This document shows, in pieces, positions 47,258 through 58,175 of a DNA stretch of 64,000 nucleotides (its first letter is position 1; each line of letters opens with the position of its first letter). The DNA comes from Amblyomma americanum (lineage: Eukaryota > Arthropoda > Arachnida > Ixodida > Ixodidae), in NCBI RefSeq assembly GCF_052857255.1, contig NC_135497.1:347464799-347528798 (forward strand), read 5' to 3'. Under the pieces are notes generated by a model that saw only the letters and a program-made list of their open reading frames with translations, made no database searches and had not been told where the DNA came from. The position numbers and the translations under genes are program-made.

Positions 47258-47650
47258 TGGGGTACGCGCTCAGCGTTGGCGCTCGGCGTACGCCACGCCG
47301 GTCTGCGCATGCGCACTGCAGAAGACGCCAGCGAGCCTCGGTGAGGCGCCGATGTCTGTCCGTGCTAGATATCGGCGTCAGCGCACGGGCATTCGCGTAC
47401 GCGTCGGAAGAGTGGTCGGGTTTTTAACAATGGGAGGATCGCGGGGATCTCGATGACTATTTTCTTCATGGCTTGAAGCTCTTCCAGGTTCCCCGAATTT
47501 TTCTTCGCGGTTTAACTTGTCCTTTCATCGCACCTCAACCCCTTTTCTTCACGGCTTGAAATTCTCTCCCTCGGCTCGAAAAGGGAAGCGAGCCAACGCC
47601 AGGAACATGGAGATGTATGCCCATTTTTGACGCCCGTTCCCGCGTACACC
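47258..47650 (+). repeat. Unassigned dispersed repeat X, copy 2
   Basis: Direct-orientation partner of 40768-41200. The blocks keep the same order and spacing. The two copies differ by many substitutions and small indels, so the duplication is old. Confidence 0.75.
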
Positions 47651-48831
47651 AAGAGCGCCGACGCTGGACGCGTACGCCCAGGAAGGGCCCTTGGAGTTGG
47701 CACTTAACGCTCGTTACTTCAACGTCTTCCAGACAGTGACGGGCCGGCATCTTTTTTGACAGATGACCGCTCAACGTCCGACAAAGCCGGCGCAGGTACG
47801 CCGAGTTCGGCCACATTCTCACAGCCGACCTCCTCTACGGCGCGGCGACGACGGAGCAGAAAACCGCGGCAGCAACGGAGCGGCGCGGTGTTCTAATCGA
47901 AATAGGCGCCGGAGACCGGCAAACCAGTTAGGGCGGGTGCTCGCTCTTCCCATGTTTCTCCCGCGTGAAAAAAAACGGCAGTGGCGGAGTCCGAATGAGA
48001 TGCCGAAGGTGCGTTGAAAGTCGTCTGTCGTCTGCTTGCGCGTTGCTTTGCTTGACTATTATCGCAGAACAACATGCGATCTCGCAAGCGGTGGCAAAAG
48101 TTAGAAGTCAGTTGAATAACTTTGCGAAATTCCACATATTTACAGCGAAACAGCACGCGTACAGCACCAAAACATATTTATACGAATATAGCGAGCTACT
48201 ATTAAAGCGCTGTGCGCACTGCAGTCACATTTTTCTGGCCAATGCGAACGAAATCGGACATATGTAGGCGGTAATGAACTCTGTTATCAATGCAGGAATG
48301 GTTTGTCAGGGCTTGCTAGATTGTTCTTTATTCTAACGTTCGAGAATGAGGCTAGCAAAACAGTTTGGAGAATATTTTACCAGTATAGGCTAACTGAAGC
48401 AATCAGGCCCTAAAAGCTAGCAACAAGTAAACGAAATTTCAACGCAGCTTCTATCGCAGGAAGCGGCTAAAAGCCGTCACCTCGGCGGGGTGGCGGCGGC
48501 CTTCGACACAGCGTTCGTGTCGTCCTGTTTGTTCCGTCCTCGTGCTTTTGCCCGCTGTATTACCATGGATAGTAGTAACCAACTTGCTCAGGTTTCCGTA
48601 CTTCTTCTTCCAATGTTATTTCTATGATACGATTTTTTATTGCTCCTTTCTTTTCATCTCGCGTTTCTTGATCCTCTTTACTCTCTTTGCTTTGTTTTTA
48701 TTTGAGTCTGTTTTTCTGCTCTTTATCTTATCTGCCCCGTCACCTCTATCCTCCTTTTTGTCTTCTTCACCTAATGGTTGTTCTTTTCATCAGCCATCCC
48801 CTTCTCTTCGGTTTAAACCTGGTAACAGGCC
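47651..48831. other. Anonymous sequence before LINE-I
   Basis: No gene. 48500-48600 has a CGTTCGTGTCGTCCTGTTTG and CCAACTTGCTCAGGTTTCC pattern that I recall as a dispersed tick sequence. Then a T/C-rich tract runs to the start of LINE-I. Confidence 0.35.
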
Positions 48832-50735
48832 CTTTTGACAACGTTCACCGCGCTCTAATTCTCGCGGTGCTTGAGGGGGCTGGTGTGAGCGGGAGCGTTT
48901 TGGAATACGTTCATGGCTTCCTGAGCGGGCGCACCGTGCACGTACGAGTAGGGGGTAAGCTCTCCAAGCCTCGCCCGGTGGACATGGGCGTGCCACAGGG
49001 CTGTGTACTATCACCATTTCTGTTTAATGTGGCCATGTCGGTGGTGCCGGCCTCTCTCCCCACGAGCAGCCGACACCATGTGTACATGTCCATATATGCC
49101 AACGACATAGCTCTGTGTTGCCGGGGACCACCGGGCGAGGCATTCCGCGTGGGAGGGGGGGGGGATGTCTTCAGGGAGCCCTGACCGCAATCGATGCCAG
49201 CTTGCACGGCCTCTGTGGCCATGGCGCACCTTGCGCCACAGTCACTGGACGGGACTCCGATTCCTTGGAGTAAATCGGTGCGGTACATTGGCCTGGACAT
49301 CGACTGGCGCCTTTCCTTCCGCCCTGCGGCGAACAAGGCCTGTCTGCAGATGAAGAAGATCACCGCTGACGTGCACAAGCTCACAGCTCGAGGCCAGGGC
49401 ATCTCCCAGCAAGCCGCGCTGCGGCTATACAATGCCGCAGCTTTGGGGGTGGGGTTCTATGCGCTGCCGCTCGTCATGGTGCGCAAGCCGTGCTGGGAGA
49501 AGCTCGAGCTTCAGCACCGCAAGTCCCTCCGCGTGTGCCTAGGCCTGCCCAAAAATTCGCAGTGCGTCGCAACGTTGGCCGAGGCAGGAGCGTGGCCACT
49601 TGAGCTCCAAGCAGCGCGCAGGGCATTGAATCACATCGAGCGGCTTCACCGCGCACCGGACAGCGGCTCGCTGCTGCAGCGAATGCGCTCGCACCCGCGC
49701 TCACGGATGGGCGCGGCGCTGCTAGAGTATGAGCAATTGACACAAGGCCCACCCCCCTACGTCTCCTGCGCGCCCTGGTCTGCTGCCTCGGAGGTACAGC
49801 GAGAGATCGTCGGCATTGCGGGAAATCGAGCACACCCCTCTGTGCTGTGCAGCAGTTGGCCAGAGCCGTCATACACGAGGAGCTCCAGGACCATCTCCTC
49901 GTGTACACCGACGGCTCAGTGGCCCGCGACAGCTGCTGCGGCGGCGGCGGCCACCATTCCCGACCTGCGTCTGCACAGCCAGCAACACGCAGCCTTCCTG
50001 GGATCCTCCACCACGGCGGAGTTCGGGCTGGACCTGGTGCTCACCCTCGGCCCTCCGCCATGCAGGAGTGCTCTGCTGTGCGACTCCCGCGCCGCCCTCA
50101 GCCGCCTGCAATCTAACGGCCGCGGTACCCCACTAGTGCGGGAAATTCACTCGCGTATCGAGCGCCTCGCGCATAGAGGTTGTATCGTGCGTGCACAGGG
50201 GGTGCCCGGTCACTGCGGCATCGCCGGCAACGAAGAAGCTGACGACCTCGCGACCGCTGCACACCAACTACCTGCCGGCGATCTGCCCCTTGCGCTGGAG
50301 GACGTGCGTGCGGCCATCCACGACCATCTCCGAAAGCAGCACCCCGACCGACGCATCGCGGGAGGTAATCGCATCGACAGTGTCACCGGCTATCGCGCAC
50401 TTACACGGCCACAACGGGCAATGATCCTCCGCGCGCGCATTGGCTGCGTGTGGCCCGGGGAACGACGGGTGCGTCACGGAATCGCGGCTAGTGAGGTGTG
50501 TGATGGATGCGGTGCAGTGGAGACGTTAGAACATCTGCGCCTTCACTGTGCCGCGTTCGCCGATGCTCGTTGCGATATGCTCGCGGCCTATAGGGCGCAG
50601 GGCATACTACCAGACTCCGTCAAGACGCTATTGTGGCCGCAGGGCAATGCGCGCACTCGTAAGCGAACTTTGGTGAGCCTCTGTGAATTCCTGGAACACA
50701 GGGGCTTGACGTCCCGTCTGTTCTCCGTCAAATAG
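48832..50735 (+). pseudogene. LINE-I RT-RNase H-knuckle with mutated catalytic site
   Basis: RT: GVSGSVLEYVHGFLSGRT, MGVPQGCVLSPFLFNVAM, then YAND at 49095-49106 where LINE-E has YADD. A frameshift sits at the G-run near 49155. The thumb and connection run 49194-49830. Between about 49830 and 49950 the true frame shifts by one and back, so VYTDGS is read in another frame. RNase H has lost five residues after TTAE relative to LINE-E but keeps LLCDSRAALS and VPGHCGIAGNEEAD. The knuckle is CDGCGAVETLEH...C, and the stop is at 50735. The Asp-to-Asn change alone should abolish polymerisation. Confidence 0.88.
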
Positions 50736-51085
50736 GTACACGCAGTGACAGAACGCTCCGCGAGTGCTACCTTGAACGAATAATAACTGGACGCCCAACT
50801 CCACTTGTAACCAACACAGTGCTGTGCGCGTGTGTGATTTATTCCTCTAAAATTAACTAATCACGCGCACATCCTGGACACATTTCTTATTCTGTAAATA
50901 GTTTGTCCATATTTCTTCTCCCCTATCATCTCTTCCTGTACCCTCACCTCTTTCATTTCATTTCTCCATTCTGCCTGCTATCCTTTATTTCCGCTGCCCC
51001 AGCTCAGGTGCCTCAGTATCGAAGGCATATGCCGGGGCTAGCAAAAATCTTTTCCTTCCTTTTTACTATTATTTTTAATAAAACC
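48832..51085 (+). mobile_element. LINE-I, 5'-truncated copy of the LINE-E family
   Basis: Begins abruptly at the equivalent of the RT motif (S)GAFYNVHRA, here FDNVHRALILAV. Continues through RT, RNase H and knuckle to a 3' UTR (50736-51085) similar to LINE-E 15561-15927, ending ACTATTATTTTTAATAAAACCA. High G+C. No clear target duplication found. Confidence 0.88.
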
Positions 51086-53229
51086 ATTGCCACCACCTCA
51101 CAGTCTTTCCGTCCCCCACTTCGTTACTCTCCCGAACTCCCTCTGTTCGCCATAGTCCACGGGCCGTGTTTTTTTTAGGTTTTGTCTAAGTTAAGTTTCG
51201 TTCTTCAGGCTTCTCAACAAGGTGCCCCACCGTCAGAGGCGGTATAACAGACGATATCAGGAAACACATGACTGAAAGCAGGCAAACTGAATCTTTATAC
51301 AGGAATTCACATATTTACAACACAATAAACGGCGAGAGATTACGTGGAACTTGCTGAGGAAAAACCTTCCCTCCTTGGCATCGCCGAAGATGCAAGGGAT
51401 CGAAATCTAGCTCAGAAAAAGTTTCCAGGCTCCGGAGCCCGGATTTGAAACCTAGGAGCCTGTCCCACATTTAGCACCACACAATCACAACAAACTAACA
51501 CATATTTTGTATACAAACTGCATGACATGTCTTCCAGGTTCCGCAAGGTTCAAACCCCTCTCCCTAATATACTCAGCGCGATAAGAACATCAAAAAATGC
51601 TTTTAAAAAATGGCATTCCGGGAACGGGCGCTCGTAATGATTGTCCCTCTAGGTTTACGTGCCACGCCCCATACTTCCACTGTATTACTCAAACTCTCTT
51701 CCTTACAAAGGAAAATGAAAAACACACGAAAATACATCAAAGACACTCTCACGTGTCGCCGCTTTCCTGAGAACCCGTGACCTGGCGGCTTCCAGCATAA
51801 CGGCAATTATCGATCACAACCGAGCCGCTACAGCCGCAAGTAACAAACTAATCGTCTTCGTGCCGACTGTTGACAGGCGTCCCCCCAAAATCTGGAAAGC
51901 GGCCCCAGCTTGTCGTTGCTGCCTCTGAACGTGCGTCAGCATCCCTTTTGTAAGTTCGCCTACGTTTCGTTACCCCGACCCACTTCTCGAGAACCGTTGG
52001 TGTGCCCCGTCCTCGGGCTAGGGCTCCGCCGCGGCGTCTGCTCGCCGCGCCCGCACCTGACAGTACGCGAAGCATATTTGCTCTCAGCCTCGCGCGAGCG
52101 TCCAGACCCGTCTCGCCCGGAAGTAAGGACCCCTCAGACCTAGGTGGGGACTTCTGTGGGGTTCCGGGAAAAACGTCCCCCCTCCATCAATCCAGATCTG
52201 CCTCTGTCTTGGCCGGTCAACGCTCGCCTTCGCGTTGACCGGTAGCGCGAGAAATCCAAATACACAAAAGTGGTGGTACTTGAGCGCAACAGATGCAAAT
52301 TCACTTATCGTATACCCCGCGCCCAATGCAAACACTAAACTCATCGGAGACTCGTTTACCTGGAGCGCCTCCTATATTGCCGAATGAAATAAAACCGTCA
52401 TTCGCTCTGTTCCTTGGCAGCGGGCGCTTTTCGGGGCGCAAGACACGTGCACTAACGACGGATAAAAGAAAAAAGGGAGGGGGGCTTCTTTTCTTGTGCC
52501 CGGTGGTGGTGGTGGAAGCTTTATTAGACACAGGGGAGTTTAGGACGGGCAGGTTCTTGGGCACCCGCACGGCCCCACTTCACTCAAACGTTCATGTCCC
52601 GGAGGCTCATGACGCTGGCAGCCCGACCTGTGGCGATGGCTTGCTTGGCCGGGTACTGGCAGCCCGCGCACCCACGCATCGCCGCCGCCGAAGCTCCGAC
52701 GCTCGCCAGCGCCATCTCTCGCTCGCAGCAAGCAAGCCTTGAGTCACGTAAGGCCAGCTCGCGCTGTGACTGGCACGTTTCTTGTGGGGCGGGGCTCCGT
52801 CGCCGCCACACGACAGAAACGTAGAGCAGAGCCCAGCGGCACCGGCCGCCCGATTTGGGAGGAAAGCAGTCCAAATTCATCACCCTCCGTCGGCTCCGGC
52901 GGCGACGAAGGTGACGGAGGAACGAAAAACCGGCTGTGGGAATGTGGCCTTAGCCGCGTCCCGACTTTTTTCGTTTTCTTGCAACCCAGCCAAAGAAATG
53001 ATTAGGGGAGCCACACAGTCTGTCTCCCTTGAACGCGCTGGGTGACAATAGAAAAAAGAAACAGAAATGCAAAGCCGCCCCCCATCAACGAAAAGCTGGG
53101 CGTGAGGGGAGGACACACGAAGTGGACAGTGCGCGAAGCTTATCGGCGTCTCTCTCCCAAACCAGGGAGGGAGAATGTAAGAGATGGGGGAGGCGTTCAA
53201 CTTCATGCGGCGCGTGGCGGCGGCTTTGT
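51086..53229. other. Unassigned sequence between LINE-I and gypsy element
   Basis: No clear gene. A (GGT)5 run at 52501 precedes GGAAGCTTTATTAG, reminiscent of the LINE-F 3' end (AACTTTATTAG at 14152). A minus open frame at 52584-52883 (99 residues, Ala/Arg-rich) probably belongs to this unassigned repeat. Confidence 0.4.
52550..52612. repeat. Short dispersed repeat, copy 2
   Basis: CCGCACGGCCCCACTTCACT and CTCAAACGTTCATG, matching 26384-26440 in order. Confidence 0.4.
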
Positions 53230-53952
53230 GAACTAGCGGAGCATGAACCACAATCCTGGCCATGCTCTGCCGCACATTATAACGGGAGACATAAACGCAC
53301 ACCAACCATTCCGAGCTGCGCAGCAAAAGAGCGGAAGCACGCACTGTTGAAATGTGGAGCGTTATCGCTGCACAGCTTTGCCGGGATTTCATGAGTTGCG
53401 AAGACAAAAAGGCGGGCATTGTTTACCGCTCTCGCTGTTGTCTGACGTAGCTTTTGAACCTCGAAAAAGAACAAGTAGAAATCTACAAGGATTAGGTAGC
53501 AGTGGTCACGTGATGGAAAAAATCAAGCCCTACTACTTGCCATGGCAGGCGGCCTCGTTTCTCGGGGCTCAGCATAGGCAGTGTAGTATTCCTCCGCTTG
53601 TAATATAGGCGCGCTGCACATGACTTAGCTAGAGCTGAGATATCTGCGTTCATGCCGGGCCAGAACGGTTCTTCTCTGGCTCTCATCTTCATTTCTCTTC
53701 GCCTCCATCGGCGGAGTGTAGCAAGCACAGAATTTCCGGTCGCATGGTAGGAGGAATGACTATTTTGTTGATTCTGAGTAGCAGGCCTTCTTCAACGTGC
53801 AGCTCGTTGCGGTAACACCAGTATGAACGTAGGGCATGCGGCACATGGTCCTTCGTTTCCGGCCACTCTGTGCTCGAGTAACGGCGCAGTTCAGCCATAC
53901 GAGCGTCTCTGTTAGTTTCTTGCCGAATACTCTCGAGGGGCTGGTTTGACAC
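53230..53952 (-). pseudogene. Gypsy integrase
   Basis: From 53952: a linker, ILCLLHSADGG (zinc-finger His), then EEPFWPGMNADISALAKSC with a lost second Cys, PWQVVGLDFFHH (start of the core with the first Asp), and after a shift LCSDNAPHFNSACF (second Asp) at 53277-53474. A decayed PQSNGMAE equivalent lies near 53250. The enzyme would insert the cDNA; inactive. Confidence 0.8.
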
Positions 53953-53989
53953 AGGAAGAGAAGAAATAACGCTGACTTGAAATTGTTCT

Positions 53990-54440
53990 GTCTAGTCGAT
54001 TAGTTGCGTAGCACTCGGGAAGCGAGAAAACGCATCAGCTTGAAACAACTCCTTTCCTGGTTTGAACGTCACATTTATTGGGAATTTTTGCAAAACAAGC
54101 TTCATGCGCTGCAATCGTAGCGGGTATTCACAAATTGGCTTTTTGAATGTAGATTCCAGAGGCATGTGATGCGACTCGTCGGTAACCTTTGACTTCCTGG
54201 AGATATAATCTTGAAATTTTGTGCAACAATGAACAATTGCTAATGGTTCCTTCTCGATCTGCGAGTAGCGCTGCTGTGCTTCAGTCAGCGAACGGGATGA
54301 AAAGGCAGCGGGCTGTCCATCCTGTAGAAGGACGGCTCCTACTCCATGCTAACTGGCGTCTACTTACAGGGTCAATGGTTTTTCTTGGTTAAAAAAGGGA
54401 AGGACTGGCGCCTTTGTGAGGGTCGCTCGAAGCTGAGAAA
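53990..54440 (-). pseudogene. Gypsy RNase H
   Basis: Minus-strand frame: EKPLTL, stop, VDAS, stop, HGVGAVLLQDGQPAAFSSRS, RYSQIEKEPLAIV, TDESHHMPLES and FQADAFSRFP. Catalytic D (VDAS) and E (IEKE) positions are present. Two stops near the first Asp. Confidence 0.78.
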
Positions 54441-55186
54441 AGCTGCTGTCTTGCTGGTCTGTCCAGACCCACGCGGCATCCTTTTTTGACAGCTGGTGAA
54501 GCGGCGCTGGCAACACGGATATGTTAGGGACAAACCGCGCCACGAAGTTAATCATGCCTTGAAAAACTCGCAGTTCCTTGCCGTTTTGTGCGGCGGAACT
54601 TGCATGATGTCTTCTGCTCTGCTCGCGTCCAGGCACAGCCCCTCTGGAAACAGAATGTGGCCCATGTAGCGAACTCTGGGCTGTAGGATATTGTACTTGT
54701 ACTTTATTGAGCTTCAGGTTGTGTTGTCTACTCCGGGACAGCAAAGCTACTAAATTTCTTTTGTGTTGCTCTCGCCACTGTCCCCGAACCAATGTCCTCC
54801 ATAACAAAGGAAACGCCCCTAATCCCTCTAGCACCTGGTGCATCACCCGCAGAAAAATTTCCGTCGCGGAAGCGATGCCGAACGGCATGCGCAGAAATGA
54901 GGATCGCCCGTAGGGCGTGCTCATAGCTCATAAGCGGGAGCTCGGCTCATCCAACTTAATCTCCAAGAATCCTGACGATGCATCCAGAGTAGAAAAAAAT
55001 TTCGCTCCATGCAGCCGCGGTAGGATATGTTCTAGTCGGCATGTGGCAGTGCTCTCTCAGAAGTGCCCTATTTAAATTAGATGGGTCCAAGCATATGCGT
55101 ACTTTTTCTTTCTTTATTACTACAACCATGTGACTAAACCAAGAAGTCGGTTCTGTTACCATAGCAAGGGGGCCGTTGTGCTCCAT
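54441..55186 (-). pseudogene. Gypsy reverse transcriptase
   Basis: From 55186: SWFSHMVVVIKKEKVRICLDPSNLN, then shifts, then TPYGRSSFLRMPFGIASATEIF at about 54920-54855. The catalytic box reads SFVMEDIGSG (codons at about 54785-54810), an Asp-to-Glu change from the usual M-D-D, and in a different frame from its neighbours. Then GMINFVARFVPN and LHQLSKKDAAWVWT. Inactive. Confidence 0.8.
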
Positions 55187-55449
55187 CTGGTCCAGCTCTG
55201 CTCCGACGCGCTCCTAAAGGGGCGATGCCGATTCGTCGCGCTGTCTGGACGATGCCTCGTGCTTTAGGATTCAACTCCATGTGGTAGGCTACGTCTTTGA
55301 TTTCTCCCAGCCCCCCGAAAACATCTCCAAATCTTTATACTATTTTCTTAGTTTCCAAGGCGTCCAGGGTGTTTGTGCGGCCAATCAGCCCTAAGCGTTC
55401 AGGCACCGTGCCACTCAATGTAACAGGAACTGCTTGTTTCACAATAAAA

Positions 55450-55660
55450 AATAGCGCCGTGGTAGACTACACTGTACTGGCGACCTGAAAATCAATCTTC
55501 TTCGTCGCTTTTCTATGTGCCCGAAAAACGACTGTAGCATAGTGCAGCAGTCTTGTGCGGGCTTCGAAGTCATGTTTCTGAGCGTCGCTTCGGATATTAC
55601 GCAAAAGTTGGCTCCGGTATCAATTTTGCAGCGTATGGCGGAACCTGCGACGTCGACAGT
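55450..55660 (-). pseudogene. Gypsy aspartic protease
   Basis: The minus strand encodes CKIDTGANFCVISEATL, with the catalytic D-T-G at 55613-55621. The rest is short. Expected between gag knuckle and RT, and it lies there. Confidence 0.7.
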
Positions 55661-56600
55661 CGCTCAACAGCAGTAGTGGCCAACAATTGCATTGACTTCC
55701 AGGATTTGAAGGAAATAGCCCACGTCCTCCGCCATTTTGACCTGCTTTATCTTGCATGCTTGGCCCCTCAATCTCTCTTCTGGTTGATGACACCCACGCG
55801 CGAAGTTGTTTCGGCCGCCGCACTTGTTACAGTGCTTGCTTTGCGCAAGCACTCTGTTTTTCCGTGTTCCGTGTAACAACAGTTTGGGCAAATTTCGCAG
55901 CTAAACTTTCGAGTTCACAGCATATACGGTGGCCGCATCTGTTGCGCTTAATTCTGCTTCCCTGATCTCGTTAAAGTGCTCATTCGCTTGTTCCCTTGCC
56001 CGGCATATTTGCATTGTTTTGGCATACGACGGATTTTCAGACAAATGTCTGCTGCAGGTCCTTGTCTCCAACTCCTAGAATTATTTGACTGCGCGGTAGT
56101 CTGTCCTCTAGCTCTCCGAATTCGCACAAGCGAGGAAGGGTTCGGATATCGATTAGCCGCCCGTTAAGAGATTCGCCCTCACGTTGATCTCAGGAGCCGA
56201 AACGAAACTCGTTGAACGTTAAAATCTTCGCTGGTTTGTAGTGGGCCTCGAATTTTTCAATCAGGTTATCGAGGTCTTGCTTTTCGTCCTCATTTGCGAA
56301 GTTGAAGGTATAGAACTCCCGCCTTTCTTCTTCACCAATTGCCATAAGAAGTGTTGCTGCCTAAACTTCTTTCGGCTGCTTCCTTAGTCCGGTCGCCGCA
56401 GAAAACAGAGTAACCTCAATCTTCCAGATGATCCAGTTCTGGTAAATGTCACCCGTACTTTCCAGTGGTTTTGGCAGTGGAAGAATCGTGCGATGCCGTA
56501 ATTCTTTCTCTGGAGTGTATTAGGGGTACAGCTGGACGAGGAGGCGGGGAAGATCAGTGGTGAACGCGTTTTGCGAAACCCGCCGCCACGCCACTTGTGA
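55661..56600 (-). pseudogene. Gypsy gag with a mutated zinc knuckle
   Basis: At about 55795-55833 the minus strand encodes CNKCGGRNNFARGC. The pattern is CX2CX4HX4C but Asn replaces the His. Upstream sequence to 56600 is expected gag, with no long frame. The leader begins after a possible primer-binding site TGGCGTCACAAGTGG at 56591-56605. Confidence 0.6.
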
Positions 56601-56605
56601 CGCCA

Positions 56606-56744
56606 TGTGAACAGTCGGGGGCATGGAACAAAAAGTATATATTATCAGACAAGGGGCTGCCTATATAAGGAAAATACAAACATGAGCATGCGCACTTCGT
56701 ACCGTAAGGGCACGTGCTAACATGACAGCGCACATACATTCAAC
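56606..56744 (-). repeat. Possible 5' LTR of the gypsy element
   Basis: The minus strand starts TGTTGAATG (or TGTTAGCAC at 56722) and ends ...TGTTCACA, just before TGGCG, a primer-site-like start. It contains CTTATATAGG (TATA-like). Boundaries cannot be fixed without the second LTR. Confidence 0.45.
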
Positions 56745-56881
56745 AACCTGGAGTGCGGTTGAAGACAAAGAATTCAGTCAGCGGTCGGGCAGTGCCCGCT
56801 CATCTCTGCCAGTCGTTGTTAAGGATTTCTCATCGGTGCTGAGCATATATGCTCAGATAAGCTGCACTGCTATAACCTGGT

Positions 56882-57604
56882 ATGATTCCTGCGGTCTGTG
56901 CGGCTCCGCCTGTGCCGCACACTGGCTTAACACCTGACTCTTCACCTGACATTTCGTCAGGCCTAACTCAGCAGGCCGAGCCTGCTGTGCAAGCCCTACC
57001 TGCTGCCTCAAACCTGGTGTCTTGCAATCACACTTCTTCTCCAGCTGCATCAGGACTAGGATTTCTAGAGCCTCATGGACAACGCACCCCTGATACTTAC
57101 AACTCAAGCTGTGATCTGCCACTACCTTCAGGTCAAGATGATTTTTCTGATTCGCAACCTTCTTCTACTGTCATATATATGGACACTACTGCGAAGCCAG
57201 GGGAAGGGTTTGGGAGATTTAATCATGCGGCTTCAAAGCGCCGACGCAGCTCAAAGCGGTCACTAATGAGTGCAGATACTCCGAACGTACCTCAGACTCC
57301 TAAGCACACCCTTACGGTTGTCATCAAGCCACTTCATTCCGGGCACCGCATTACCTGCTTTAATCCACTGACATTGAGACAAGGTTTAGAATCTGTGGAT
57401 CCAGACGGCGTTGTTGAAGTTCGTCCCAACGAGCGCCTAAACCTTCTGGCAGTTGACACCCGTACAGCGCACTCAACTAAACGCCTCTTGCAAATAACAA
57501 GCATAGCTGGAGTGGCAGTTCAAGCCAACGAGCCTCGCCCCAGCAACTGCGAAGTGGATGGCATTAAGGGTGTCCCCCTAGAACTTTCTCAATCAGTTAT
57601 CTAA
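56882..57604 (+). CDS. LINE-H ORF1 (gag-like), N-terminal 240 residues
   Basis: An open frame from an ATG at 56882 to a TAA at 57602. The Pro/Ser-rich N-terminus holds two HGQRTPDTYNSS/DDFSDS-type acidic segments. A basic patch SKRRRSSKRSL lies at about residues 118-128. Then the conserved gag core: LTVVIKPL, RITCFNPLTLRQGLESV, VVEVRPNERLNLLAV and LLQITSIAGVAVQANE. The knuckle region continues after the stop (57730-57950) in broken form, with CPNCGKQHE still readable. The stop therefore truncates a longer gag. Nucleic-acid-binding role is inferred from family. Confidence 0.75.
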   Translation: MIPAVCAAPPVPHTGLTPDSSPDISSGLTQQAEPAVQALPAASNLVSCNHTSSPAASGLGFLEPHGQRTPDTYNSSCDLPLPSGQDDFSDSQPSSTVIYMDTTAKPGEGFGRFNHAASKRRRSSKRSLMSADTPNVPQTPKHTLTVVIKPLHSGHRITCFNPLTLRQGLESVDPDGVVEVRPNERLNLLAVDTRTAHSTKRLLQITSIAGVAVQANEPRPSNCEVDGIKGVPLELSQSVI

Positions 57605-58175
57605 TCCGCGCTGCTACAGAGAGCTCCGATTAAATCTGTCCGCCGGCTTGGAAACTCACAAAATATCCGCATTGTATTTGCGACAGAATCTGCTCCGCAA
57701 TACATTATTCTCCGATATACATGGTACTGTGTGTACGAGTACATTCAAACAGCACGGCAATGCACCAGATCTGAACGCTTCTGCAATGTGACTAGCGCTT
57801 GCCACCTTGCTTTGCGCGGCCCTCGTTGAGGTGGCAGCCATGACTGAAATGAATGTGCAAGTGAAAACCCCCTTTGTCCCAACTGCGGTAAGCAGCATGA
57901 GGTGACGTTTTTCTGCTGCACTGCCTACCAAAAGGAGAAAAACATTTACAAGTACAAGAACTCAAACAATACAGACTATAAGTCAGCAAAAACTGCTCTA
58001 CTTGAGCAAAACGAAATCCGGGGAAGTCGCCGATGAAAAATTAATCGCCGGGGAAGAATGCTCCCCAATCGCAGGACAAATATAAAGCCAGTTACTTGCG
58101 CATGGAGGACGTGGTTGAGATTCTTCCTCTTCCCCCGCGCCAAAATGTTGAGCCACATCCCGTAGCGAGTACAAA

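Larger units (their letters stand above)
53230..56744 (-). mobile_element. Gypsy-type LTR retrotransposon, decayed, 3' LTR not found
   Basis: The minus-strand order is possible 5' LTR, gag knuckle, protease, RT, RNase H, integrase, which is the Ty3/gypsy order. Every domain has stops or shifts. The integrase end fades near 53230, and I found no second LTR to its left, so the element is truncated or rearranged there. Confidence 0.85.
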
